Below are positions 33,499-42,535 of a DNA stretch of 60,508 bases, one piece after another; within the stretch, counting starts at the first letter, position 1, and the number at the start of each line of letters is the position of its first letter. Position numbers and translations under genes: made by a program. The notes under the pieces are model-generated. The model made no database searches and was not told where the DNA came from. It saw only the letters and a list, made by a program, of their open reading frames with translations. Source of the DNA: Akkermansiaceae bacterium (GTDB taxonomy: Bacteria; Verrucomicrobiota; Verrucomicrobiia; Verrucomicrobiales; Akkermansiaceae); the NCBI GenBank assembly GCA_029866215.1, contig JARWZU010000054.1, positions 1 through 60,508 of the forward strand, given 5' to 3'.

Positions 33499-34458
33499 TT
33501 AGTTAACAGTATTCGCCGTCGTTTTAGCCGCGGGCTTGAGCAGCTCCTTGAATTCATCGCCCCACTGACGAGCAGAATCATGATTGATGTATTTTTCCAA
33601 ATGAGCGAGCATTCTTACAGAAGCGCCTACTTCGTCGCCATGGTGGAAGAGATCAACCTCCATGTCCCACTGCAGTTTTGGCTGATTTTCAGTTAGAAAT
33701 TTTTCATACTCAGGTGCCTGCAATGCGCTAGCCATTCCAATCTTTTTCGTGCCCCTAGCCTCAGGCACCCACTTTTCTGCTTTTGCCGCTTCCTGCTGGA
33801 TACGCTTAATCCAAGCCGTGCGCAACTCACCCACTCGACTGGACGTTCGAAGCGGAGGAAAGATGATCGTTTCATAAACTTGATCGAGATGGATCGGTGA
33901 CAATGCCCACTGATCTCCCTTGATCGAATCGATTCCATACACCGACGCAAACACGGTTGAAGTCACAGGCTTTCCGAGAACCGCCTCCTGCCCCTTCAGT
34001 GGATCAACATCCCGAAAAATTGCATCGACGGCCTCCTGCGCCTCGGCTGCAAGCTTCGGTCGGTCTGCTCTCTCGGATGCTGCCTCGATGGTTAGCAAAA
34101 GCCAGCGAAGTTGGTGCCGCAACGCCAGTCGCAAACTTGGAGCGGAAAGCTTGTCGGCCTCTTTATGTTTCCAATCTCTAAATTCAGCGGGTTTTTTCCT
34201 CTGCTGCTCAAAGTTTACCTTTTCTGTGCAATTTAAATAAAATTCAAACGCAGCTTCATCGCTGGCCGTCGCATTCCGATAGGCCACAATGGCGAGTCGG
34301 AACCGCGCATCCACCTTGGAATCCGTACTTTCCCTGATCTTCTCAAGTTGACCTAACAACGATTCTCGATCTGCATCAGAAAGGCCACCTGCCTGAACCT
34401 CGCTGACAGTCACGGCCAAGCAAAGCAAGTAAATCGAGATATGCATGAGTTGGGTCAT
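33499..34458 (-). CDS. Secreted protein of unknown function
   Basis: The protein has 319 residues from ATG 34458 (another ATG at 34446). A signal peptide (about 1-23, HISIYLLCLAVTVSEVQA) is followed by a largely helical, charged domain with DADRESLLGQLEKIRESTDSK, EFYLNCTEKVNFEQQRKKPAEFRDWKHK and YEKFLTENQPKLQWDMEVDLFHHG. No known family was recognised. It is divergent from the HtrA gene, the two starts being about 160 bases apart. Confidence 0.65.
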   Translation of the reverse strand: MTQLMHISIYLLCLAVTVSEVQAGGLSDADRESLLGQLEKIRESTDSKVDARFRLAIVAYRNATASDEAAFEFYLNCTEKVNFEQQRKKPAEFRDWKHKEADKLSAPSLRLALRHQLRWLLLTIEAASERADRPKLAAEAQEAVDAIFRDVDPLKGQEAVLGKPVTSTVFASVYGIDSIKGDQWALSPIHLDQVYETIIFPPLRTSSRVGELRTAWIKRIQQEAAKAEKWVPEARGTKKIGMASALQAPEYEKFLTENQPKLQWDMEVDLFHHGDEVGASVRMLAHLEKYINHDSARQWGDEFKELLKPAAKTTANTVN

Positions 34459-34618
34459 GACATAATCCGAGGCATCGGCCAAGGGAGAAGAATCCATATC
34501 CTAAAATTCATTGCGGCCACCCGCCGAGCGCGGACAAAGCGTGCCCACCCCAATCCCACCGTTTCCGCACTTGGAATTTCCAGATTTCAAGGCATGGTTA
34601 ACAAGTTCGCACTCGCTT

Positions 34619-36136
34619 ATGAATTTTGCTTTCCGTCGCATCTTGGCACTCGTTGCTGTTTTTGCCATCACCTACGGGCTCATTTCCACGCTCCGCACGT
34701 GGCGTTCCACGGGCGACTGGCGGAACATAATCCGTGGATCGTCGGAGCACTCAGGACAGTTTCAGCCAGAATCCTTTACGCTCCCTGAAAAGGCGCCTCT
34801 GAATCTCGGCGGCGTCGAATTGCTCTCAAGGCTGAACGACGAATACGCAAAACTCACCGAGGCGGTCGTACCATCGGTCGTCAGCATCGATACCGCTGGG
34901 GTCCGCAGTGAGCAATTGCTGGACATTTGGGGGCAAATCCGTGTCCGCGACTATCCAACGCAAGGACAAGGGTCTGGGGCGATCGTCACACCCCAAGGAC
35001 ATGTCGTGACAAACCACCACGTCATCGCAGGCCAGCAAAAAATTCAAGTCACCCTCCATGGTGGCAAGACCTATTCTGCTAGACTTATCGGTGAAGATTC
35101 ATTGTTGGATATCGCCGTATTGAAGATAGATTCTAATGAAACATTCACTCCACTCAAACTGGGAGATTCGTCGCAAACGAAAGTCGGTCAGATCGTATTG
35201 GCACTTGGAAATCCATTCGGCTTGGGGGAAACGGTAACCCAGGGCATCATTTCCGCGAAGGAACGCTCGATCTCGGACAGCCAGAGGGATCTTTTCCAAA
35301 CCGACGCCGCAATCAACCCAGGAAATTCAGGCGGCCCACTGGTGAATCTCCGTGGCGAGATCATCGGAATCAATGTGGCAATTTTTTCGCCAGACAAACA
35401 GAACCCAGGCTTTCAAGGGGTCGGCTTCTCGATCCCATCAAATGACGTGAAGGATGCTCTGCTCCAAATCCTTGAACGTGGACGGCCTGTCCGCGGATTC
35501 CTTGGACTGCAAATGCGCGAACTGGACCCAGCAGTCCGCAACGCACTCGGCTACGAGGGCGAATTTGGCGCAGCTGTCATGGGCGTATCACCTGGATCTC
35601 CCGCTCAGACAGCAGGCATCGAAGCATTGGACGTGGTGCAATCCATGAACCGTGAAAAAATCCACTCTGCAACTCAGTTCTTCTCACTCATTCAACGGGC
35701 AAAAGTCGGCGAGGTGATCGATCTCAAAATTTGGCGAAAGGGCCAATCCATGACCATCAAGGCTACGATCGCCGAGAGCGGTGCAGCCACAACGACCGCT
35801 GCACAGAAGCCCAGACTGGGGAGCCAGACCGGCGAGGCCAACCGAAATGAAATCCTCAAGGCGATGGGCATCAAGGTCCGAGATGCATCCGTGGCAGAGC
35901 GGATGCGTGGCTACCGCGGAGTAATAGTAACAGACGTCTCACCCGCTGGCCTCGCAACTGGCCAAGTGGAACCAGCAGACCTCATCATCGCAGTGAACAA
36001 CTCACGCGTCAGCAGCGCCAGTGATTTTCTGAGCGAGTTTACCGCTTCCGCAACGGTTGAAGACACTGTCCTGCATCTCATCCGTGATGGCCAAGTACTC
36101 CGCATTACCTTGCCCGCCCTTCCACAACCGGAATAA
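34619..36136 (+). CDS. HtrA/DegP-family periplasmic serine protease
   Basis: The protein has 505 residues from ATG 34619. One N-terminal hydrophobic segment (RRILALVAVFAITYGLIST) serves as signal or anchor. The trypsin-like domain has the triad His in VVTNHHVIAG, Asp in SLLDIAVLK and Ser in TDAAINPGNSGGPL. Two PDZ domains follow: about 285-375 (RGFLGLQMRELDPAV; GAAVMGVSPGSPAQTAG) and about 405-500 (IVTDVSPAGLATGQVEPAD). Such proteases degrade or chaperone misfolded envelope proteins. The next gene, an OmpA-like protein, starts 24 bases downstream. Confidence 0.93.
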   Translation: MNFAFRRILALVAVFAITYGLISTLRTWRSTGDWRNIIRGSSEHSGQFQPESFTLPEKAPLNLGGVELLSRLNDEYAKLTEAVVPSVVSIDTAGVRSEQLLDIWGQIRVRDYPTQGQGSGAIVTPQGHVVTNHHVIAGQQKIQVTLHGGKTYSARLIGEDSLLDIAVLKIDSNETFTPLKLGDSSQTKVGQIVLALGNPFGLGETVTQGIISAKERSISDSQRDLFQTDAAINPGNSGGPLVNLRGEIIGINVAIFSPDKQNPGFQGVGFSIPSNDVKDALLQILERGRPVRGFLGLQMRELDPAVRNALGYEGEFGAAVMGVSPGSPAQTAGIEALDVVQSMNREKIHSATQFFSLIQRAKVGEVIDLKIWRKGQSMTIKATIAESGAATTTAAQKPRLGSQTGEANRNEILKAMGIKVRDASVAERMRGYRGVIVTDVSPAGLATGQVEPADLIIAVNNSRVSSASDFLSEFTASATVEDTVLHLIRDGQVLRITLPALPQPE

Positions 36137-36160
36137 AAACCATTCATTTCAATACATCTC

Positions 36161-37474
36161 ATGATCCGCTCAAAAGTCACCTATGCTTTTCTTGGCCTCG
36201 CCGCATTGATCACCTTGTCGGCAGTGATTTTCTGGAGCCCTCGCATCGTACGCAGCGCAAACCATTTTCTAACCGATAAACAAAATTCCTCTGAAACCGC
36301 GACGTCAGAGCCCCAAGCAAATAGCCTGCAAACCAAACCCGCCGAGGAACTAACCAAGCCTTCAATAAAGCCTTCGATTACCCCCAACCTCAGGGACGCA
36401 GCAGCTCTAGTGGACCAGTTCGCAAAGGCACTTCAAACCGCCGACATCGATGGAATCTCAAAATTAATCAATAAAAGTTCACTCGATACCGCGACGCTCA
36501 ACCGGCTCAAGGAACTCTGCACAAGCCCACTTCAACTCCGTCAGATCGATCCGATCCGCGAAATCGGGGAGCTTGAAATGAACAACCATTCGCGATGGGC
36601 ATTGACCCTCGATAGCCGAGCTCCTGGAAATGACCAGATCGTCCTCGACCTGCGCCGAATGGATGGTAAGTGGATGATCGAAAAAATCACGCTCCCAAGC
36701 GCTCAAGGCACCAGAGCACCGATGACAATCTCATTAGATTCACTTGGCACCGCAGATGCCTTTCTTCAAGCGATTCTCAAGCAAGACTTCGAGGCTGCAC
36801 TACGATTTACAGATCAATCCACCATTTCAAACGCTAAGCTCGCAGCGCTTTGCATCTTATTTGAGGAAGGAAACTACCGGCTTCGCGAATCCAAGCCCCT
36901 GCGTGCAATTTTCCACCGCACAGATGCCGCAGGCTACCTGGCCTATGTTCAATCATCCGATGCGAACCAAGACGCACAGTTTTCAATCACCCTGCATCAC
37001 CCGGTGGGGAGCTCGAATTGGATCGTCTCCGAAATCAATCTCGATCAACTCTTGGCGGATTATACAAACCGCATCGCAGGGGGGGATTCCTACTTCACCC
37101 CGCTTGTTAGAAATCCAGCTGGAGGAGAGACACTCGCCATCTATTTTGAATTTGATCAAGATCAAATGAACCCTCGAACCCGCCGACAACTTGAAATCGT
37201 AGCTCGCATCTTGCTCTCGGATCCCGGCAAGAAGATCACCCTCAGCGGCCACACGGATGCCATGGGCACCAGAGACTACAACAATAGCCTATCAGGCCGC
37301 CGCGCCTCAGTCGTGCGTGACGTTCTAACAAAATTTGGCGTGAACCAAAGCCAGATCCTCACTCTTGCAAAGGGCGATAGTCAACCACGCCGACCAAATG
37401 TTTTGGAAAACGGCAAAGACAACCCGGAAGGACGCCGCGTCAACCGTCGAACCGAAATCTATTTGGATTTCTAA
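36161..37474 (+). CDS. Membrane-anchored OmpA-domain protein
   Basis: The protein has 437 residues: an N-terminal membrane segment (about 8-28), a Ser/Thr/Pro-rich linker, two similar helical/beta modules (RDAAALVDQFAKALQTADID and TADAFLQAILKQDFEAALRF, each followed by a kWmIe- or nWiVSEI-type strand) and an OmpA C-terminal domain (about 325-437) with IYFEFDQDQMNPRTRRQLE, LSGHTDAMGTRDYN and RVNRRTEIYL. The OmpA domain binds peptidoglycan through the diaminopimelate residue. The modules recall those in the two membrane-anchored paralogues at 16377-18434. It probably shares a transcript with the HtrA protease. Confidence 0.88.
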   Translation: MIRSKVTYAFLGLAALITLSAVIFWSPRIVRSANHFLTDKQNSSETATSEPQANSLQTKPAEELTKPSIKPSITPNLRDAAALVDQFAKALQTADIDGISKLINKSSLDTATLNRLKELCTSPLQLRQIDPIREIGELEMNNHSRWALTLDSRAPGNDQIVLDLRRMDGKWMIEKITLPSAQGTRAPMTISLDSLGTADAFLQAILKQDFEAALRFTDQSTISNAKLAALCILFEEGNYRLRESKPLRAIFHRTDAAGYLAYVQSSDANQDAQFSITLHHPVGSSNWIVSEINLDQLLADYTNRIAGGDSYFTPLVRNPAGGETLAIYFEFDQDQMNPRTRRQLEIVARILLSDPGKKITLSGHTDAMGTRDYNNSLSGRRASVVRDVLTKFGVNQSQILTLAKGDSQPRRPNVLENGKDNPEGRRVNRRTEIYLDF

Positions 37475-37489
37475 CACGTTTGCGACCCA

Positions 37490-39172
37490 TCAGGATTCGC
37501 CGCTCGCTCGCACGGCGATCCCCTCACGGACGATGAATAGCCGAACGATCAGTCCAGTGGTGACTACAGATGATATCGTGAGCCAAAAGTAGAAGGCAAT
37601 TGGCGCGGCACGAGCCAAATCCGGAGGCAGTTCACTCACCGAAAGCAAGGTTGCCGCTGCATAAACTGGCGAGCTGATGGGTGATATTCCAGAAACCCAC
37701 AAGGCTGCAGGAAGCAGGCGGTTGCTGGATGTGCTTAAAATGGCGCCGATCATCAGTGGGACCAAACCAACGAAAATCGTTGCAAGTGCAACCGCACGCC
37801 CGCCCTTCGACTCTAACAGAGCATGGAATCCCAATCCACCCGACATCAAAACCACCACAAAAAATGCGAGCACTTGCAAAGGAACGAAATGCCCGGGAAA
37901 CCAGCGTGATTCAATCAGTGCATGGGTGAACACATACCACCCAAAGGCACCGACTGACGCCATCACTGCCACCCACCCGATCGAGCTCGATGCATCCGCG
38001 AAGAGCGGCAACGATCCATGATTCTGCTTACGCACCCGCCGCCACCCACGAATCTGCATGTCAATTGATGGTGTAATCACTCGGGTCATCGCATATAGAA
38101 TCAATAACGTAACCATCCCGTAGAGACCGGACATGCCAACTGCCTCAATTGCCTTAGGTGCCCAGTCACTGCCTGCGAGAAACCTCCGAGCGACCTCTCG
38201 CGAGGGAAACAAATTACCAGGGTCGATCAGTGGCAACGCATTTCCCAACAAAAGAATCTGAATCCAACCAAAAAACCCAACTGCCCAAAGCTTACCAAGT
38301 AAGAGCGACTCATTACGACGCCATCTGCGACAAAGCATCGCCGCGAACGTTAGAATCACTCCACCCTGACAAAAAACCGTGAATACGGCCTCGGGAAGAT
38401 TTAACCCGAAGAACCGGACCTCTGGTGCAAGCTTTTGTCCTGTCGCAACGACGGCCGCGGCCGTACGGGGCAACAAGCCAGGCATACTTTCGAAAAAGAC
38501 GGGAGTTATGGTGAGATACTTGAAAAAAACCAGCCCGAATCGCGCCATTTGCGGGACAACCGTATAAAGACCGAACACCAGTCCAATCGACACCAGAAAT
38601 GCCCAGCGACGATTCCGAACCACCGTCCCTGTCAGCAATCCAGTGAGATGATAGGTCCACGTCGTGGTGATGAAGATCGCGTAGAGTGGCAGCCAAACAC
38701 CTAGTGCAACCTCCCCCTTCCAAAGCCCCCATGCAGTAAATGGCAAGGTTGATAAGAACATAACATATTCGCGAACCGGCAACCCAAATAAATAGCCAAG
38801 CACTTTTTGAAGCGGACTCATCGGAAGCAAGCGCTGATAGTCGATCACCCCCTCATCCGCTTCAGCCGTCATGCCACCCGAAACCTGAGCAGTACCCAAA
38901 ACAAACAAGATCAGCGCCTGAAAAACAAGGAGTGGAATCAACACACCACGCTCCGCATCCCTCGGATTCAGATGTGTCCGATCCAGCCCGATCGCACGCA
39001 AGATGAAAAATAAGAATCCGGCAATCAGAATGGTAATGAGCAAAGCAATTCCCAGCCCTTTCGATCGCAAGCGCGACTGGCAGTATCGCCTAAAAATCGC
39101 ATTTTGCCAAATCATCCAGCAACTGGGATTTTGTGGCTCAGCTAGTAGAAATTTAACAGGATCAACGCTCAT
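37490..39172 (-). CDS. ABC-2 type exporter, membrane subunit
   Basis: The protein has 560 residues with about twelve hydrophobic segments, arranged in two halves (for example GIALLITILIAGFLFFILRAIG, FLVSIGLVFGLYTVVP, VLAFFVVVLMSGGLGFHALL). An N-terminal part NAIFRRYCQSRLRSKG has the basic character of ABC-2 permeases. Its start overlaps the ATPase gene stop by four bases (ATGA), so the two are translated together and form an exporter. The substrate is unknown. It is the last gene of a four-gene operon. Confidence 0.8.
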   Translation of the reverse strand: MSVDPVKFLLAEPQNPSCWMIWQNAIFRRYCQSRLRSKGLGIALLITILIAGFLFFILRAIGLDRTHLNPRDAERGVLIPLLVFQALILFVLGTAQVSGGMTAEADEGVIDYQRLLPMSPLQKVLGYLFGLPVREYVMFLSTLPFTAWGLWKGEVALGVWLPLYAIFITTTWTYHLTGLLTGTVVRNRRWAFLVSIGLVFGLYTVVPQMARFGLVFFKYLTITPVFFESMPGLLPRTAAAVVATGQKLAPEVRFFGLNLPEAVFTVFCQGGVILTFAAMLCRRWRRNESLLLGKLWAVGFFGWIQILLLGNALPLIDPGNLFPSREVARRFLAGSDWAPKAIEAVGMSGLYGMVTLLILYAMTRVITPSIDMQIRGWRRVRKQNHGSLPLFADASSSIGWVAVMASVGAFGWYVFTHALIESRWFPGHFVPLQVLAFFVVVLMSGGLGFHALLESKGGRAVALATIFVGLVPLMIGAILSTSSNRLLPAALWVSGISPISSPVYAAATLLSVSELPPDLARAAPIAFYFWLTISSVVTTGLIVRLFIVREGIAVRASGES

Positions 39173-40119
39173 AAAATTCGGTTAGTTTCTGCCACTCGAA
39201 CGAGAATATCCTCAAACGAGGAATGCTTCTCCTGAAAGGCACTCATTCGGAATCCCATTTGAATCATGCCTTCTAGCAAATCCGCTTGGCCGTCAGCGGT
39301 TCCTTCAAATCCGAAAATCAACTCCTGCCCATTAATCCGGAGGTCATAAACCGAGCCTTGCTCCCCCAACCACGATGCCGCTTCTTCATGCCGTGCCAAG
39401 ATCCTAACGGTGATGGTTTTCTCATTTTTGCCAAGCTGAGCTCTAACATCATCAGCCGAACCAGACGCAAGCAGCTTTCCGCGATTCATCACGCAAAGCG
39501 ATGAACACATTTCCGCAAGCTCCCCAAGAATGTGAGAACTCACAAAAACCGTTGCCCCAGTTGCCGCCAACCTTCTGAGCGCATGACGCAAATCTCGCCG
39601 CGCCAGTGGATCAAGCCCACTTGCAGGCTCGTCGAGTATCAAAACCTTGGGTCGATGAAGCAGCGTCTTGGCCAAAACGACTCGCTGGGTTTGGCCTCGT
39701 GATATCTCTCGGCACCAGCTCTCACGCTGACCCGTTAGTCCAACCTCTTCCAAACACTCCGCCACACGATCGCGGCGCTGTGCTCGAGTTCCAAGCCCAT
39801 AAGCTGCTGCATGAAATTCTAGAAACTCCCACACTTTTAAATCTGAAGGAACCGGAGCTAAGTCAGGCATGTAACCTACAATGCGCCTCGCAGCTTCAAT
39901 ATTCTCTAGTATATCGACACCGCCAAGGATCACCTCTCCGTAGGTCGGCTCCATCAGCGTAGCAAGCACTCGAAACGTGCTGGTCTTCCCTGCTCCATTT
40001 GGGCCTACCAACCCAAAGACCTCACCCTCAGACACCGATAAAGTCAAGTCGTCCACGGCAACATAGTTGCCATAGTCCACCCGCAGATAGCGGATATCGA
40101 TTGCTGTCGATTTTTGCAT
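39169..40119 (-). CDS. ABC transporter ATP-binding protein
   Basis: The protein has 316 residues. Visible motifs: VGPNGAGKTSTFRVLATLMEP (Walker A), YMPDLAPVPSDLKVWEFLEFHAA (Q-loop region, with P-D in place of a Gln-Glu pair), ISRGQTQRVVLAKTLLHRP (variant signature SRGQ), LILDEPASGLDPLARRDL (Walker B) and FVSSHILGELAEMC (H-loop). The C-terminal extension of about 100 residues fits ABC-2 exporter ATPases. It is coupled to the permease downstream and lies six bases after the anchored protein upstream. Confidence 0.9.
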   Translation of the reverse strand: MQKSTAIDIRYLRVDYGNYVAVDDLTLSVSEGEVFGLVGPNGAGKTSTFRVLATLMEPTYGEVILGGVDILENIEAARRIVGYMPDLAPVPSDLKVWEFLEFHAAAYGLGTRAQRRDRVAECLEEVGLTGQRESWCREISRGQTQRVVLAKTLLHRPKVLILDEPASGLDPLARRDLRHALRRLAATGATVFVSSHILGELAEMCSSLCVMNRGKLLASGSADDVRAQLGKNEKTITVRILARHEEAASWLGEQGSVYDLRINGQELIFGFEGTADGQADLLEGMIQMGFRMSAFQEKHSSFEDILVRVAETNRIL

Positions 40120-40125
40120 CGTATG

Positions 40126-41073
40126 TTAGAAATCAAAGAGATCGGATGCATGCCAATCGGCTGGCAAAGTGAGACCGATCGCTTCCATCTCGCGCTGAGC
40201 CGTTGCACGTTGTTTTTCCTGCTCCGCCTGGTAGGCCTTCTGCTGCTCCGGTTTTAGCAACGCCAGAATGGCATCTTGCCGAGACAGACCGGTGGCAAGA
40301 CCACCTCGTTCAACACCAAGCCCCTCAAATTGCATCGAAGGATCAAAGTCTCTTGCCCCACGGGCCATGACCGCAAAGGCTGCACCACGCTGGCTGTCAT
40401 CAAGATGCACGATTGAATCTAACCTCGTCACTTTCATGTCCGCCTCCTCCTGGACTCTTGAGACCTTTTCTAGCATATGATCTGATTGAAACTCCCTCAA
40501 CTTCTCACCGGTAAGCGTGCGCTCCATGAAGGCAGACAATCCATCGTCGGCGCGAAACTCGGCAGAAGCTTTGCCAATGTCGTCGAGTCTGGTGCCCTCT
40601 TGAGTAAGTAGGTTGGTGTATCGCTTCGCGGCATCCTCCGCATTTTGGTTGAGCCATTTCGTCAATGCCTCTTGCTGGGCGGGATCCATTGAATACTTGC
40701 GCGTCAACTCGCCAACCTTTGCATCGGTTTGTCGCTGCAGTTCTTTCACACGGATACGATCCAACAATGGAGAAAAGTCGCGGATCAGCGGCTGGGTCGC
40801 ACGAAATAGATCATCCGGACTCACCGGTTTACCGTCGCGGATATTCTCCGCGATTAGGCGCGCGCCATCCGCCAACGTTTTCCTCGCCTGATGGCCACGC
40901 GGGTCTCTTGACTCATAAACTACTAATCGATTGTTGGCATGCTTGAGCTCAGCCTCCAACTTGCCAGCTCGCTCCTCGGCCGATCCAACTGGCGGAGGCA
41001 TGCTCTGGATGAAGAGCGTTGCTCCTACAGCTCCAACTATAATTCCTAAACTGAGTGAAAGTACAAATCGCAT
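40126..41073 (-). CDS. Membrane-anchored Spy/CpxP-like protein
   Basis: The protein has 315 residues from ATG 41073. An N-terminal hydrophobic segment (FVLSLSLGIIVGAVGATLFI) anchors a helical extracytoplasmic part. Two stretches resemble Spy/CpxP-type LTxxQ repeats: YSMDPAQQEALTKWLNQNAEDAAKRY and LLKPEQQKAYQAEQEKQRATAQREM, with another similar one at HLDDSQRGAAFAVM. In Spy and CpxP such repeats form a curved helical chaperone. The relation is only suggested. Its place in an ABC exporter operon points to a partner or sensor role. Confidence 0.6.
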   Translation of the reverse strand: MRFVLSLSLGIIVGAVGATLFIQSMPPPVGSAEERAGKLEAELKHANNRLVVYESRDPRGHQARKTLADGARLIAENIRDGKPVSPDDLFRATQPLIRDFSPLLDRIRVKELQRQTDAKVGELTRKYSMDPAQQEALTKWLNQNAEDAAKRYTNLLTQEGTRLDDIGKASAEFRADDGLSAFMERTLTGEKLREFQSDHMLEKVSRVQEEADMKVTRLDSIVHLDDSQRGAAFAVMARGARDFDPSMQFEGLGVERGGLATGLSRQDAILALLKPEQQKAYQAEQEKQRATAQREMEAIGLTLPADWHASDLFDF

Positions 41074-41112
41074 GGAGTGATGAAGTGGTCTTTGGATAAG
41101 CAAAACATGAAA

Positions 41113-42306
41113 TTATTTCAGCTCGCGGCGAAGCTCTACGATGCTATCACGAATTTCAAAGATTGTTAGGCGGATTTCCTCCAGCGATGCCATCAGAGCG
41201 GGATCCCGAGTCCCTTCCATCAACTGCTGGCAGGCACGAACAGCTTCATTGAGCCAGTTGATGCAACGCTTGAGGACCGCAAGTACAAATCCCGTTTCAG
41301 GCTCGTAGTCGCTATCATTTCCAAACAACACCCCTGCAAGTTTACCACTCACTTGAAGCAGGTTGGTAACGAGTTGATAGGATGGCGTGCCTGGACCTTC
41401 ATCGCGCTTGATCACGTCCATCGCAAGCATCGCCAACGACTGGGCCTTGGCTTGCAACGGGTGATCCTCTCCTTTTCCAGACGAATCGTCGGCAAGCTTT
41501 TTAAAATCGTCTTCACTTTCCTCGTCATCTATCGACAGGAACCCATCTGCTGGATCATACCCCGCACCTTGATCCGGAAAATCATCCTCTTCCGCTTCGT
41601 CACGCTCCGCTAATGCATCTAACAGCCCATCCCAGCCCATCACAAACGCTTCCTTCTGCTCGCTATCGACGTCTTCCATGTATTTCTCCAAAACCTCTTG
41701 GTACGCGTCCGTCAAACGATCCGATTCTTTCAACCGCTCTTCCCAGGCAAACTCATCGAGTTCCTCAGCCGATTCTGGCTCGGGCCCCTCGGAATCACGC
41801 CGACGAATCACCTGAGCCATGAAATCTCGCATCGCATGCAGATTGGCGAGTTTCTGCGCCTCTTCTGCGTCCGCATCCATCTCCCACTCGTGAGGAGAAA
41901 TCGCGAGCTGATAGCCCGCAGTCTCAATGACCACGCGGCCATTGATTTCACTAAACCACTCAAGATAGAGTGTGTTCCTCCACTCGAAGGGGATCTCTAG
42001 GCGCTCACGATAGAGCTCGTTCAATTCTTCTTCGCTCACAGTCGGCACGCGGCTCTTTCGCGATGCCGTCATGTCTCCTACGATCCCAGCTTGATCAACA
42101 TCAAGAGAGCCTAATCCCTGCATCGGCTTCGGGTCTGGATTTTCAAACTGCAACCTCGTGCCGGCAAGATCACGCCAACAGTCGCCATTCAACGATAAGA
42201 TCAAGGGCTCATCACGCCCCGCCAGCCAGATGCGCCCCGTCGTTTCCCCCTCGACAGTGTTGTCGATTTCTCCCTGCGCGACCGCATCTTCTATCCTCCA
42301 TGCCAT
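41113..42306 (-). CDS. Acidic cytosolic protein of unknown function
   Basis: The protein has 397 residues from ATG 42306; a TTG six codons earlier is an alternative. There is no signal peptide. It starts AWRIEDAVAQGEIDNTVEGETTGRIWLAGRDEPLILSLNG, a beta-rich domain, and continues as a strongly acidic, helical chain (EEDDFPDQGAGYDPADGF, DDEESEDDFKKLADD) with a helical C-terminus. To my knowledge similar long acidic proteins are found as hypothetical proteins in Verrucomicrobiota; no function is known. It is the first gene of the four-gene operon and is divergent from the 1387-residue fusion protein gene. Confidence 0.65.
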   Translation of the reverse strand: MAWRIEDAVAQGEIDNTVEGETTGRIWLAGRDEPLILSLNGDCWRDLAGTRLQFENPDPKPMQGLGSLDVDQAGIVGDMTASRKSRVPTVSEEELNELYRERLEIPFEWRNTLYLEWFSEINGRVVIETAGYQLAISPHEWEMDADAEEAQKLANLHAMRDFMAQVIRRRDSEGPEPESAEELDEFAWEERLKESDRLTDAYQEVLEKYMEDVDSEQKEAFVMGWDGLLDALAERDEAEEDDFPDQGAGYDPADGFLSIDDEESEDDFKKLADDSSGKGEDHPLQAKAQSLAMLAMDVIKRDEGPGTPSYQLVTNLLQVSGKLAGVLFGNDSDYEPETGFVLAVLKRCINWLNEAVRACQQLMEGTRDPALMASLEEIRLTIFEIRDSIVELRRELK

Positions 42307-42535
42307 GGCTTGGAGTTTCCGCAATTCCTGCTCCTCCCGTCAAGCCAGTGTCTGGGACGATTTTTAGGGCCGCCCGGGCAGACCCTGCTAAATGCATGGA
42401 CTCAACCACCCTCGCTGTTCCACAATCTCCTCAGGTTCAGTTACCAACAACCGCCAAGGACGTGCCAAAGAACGAAAGACCTCGCGCGAATTCTCGTACT
42501 CACCTGCGTACTCACTCAGTTAACCGACCATCCAT

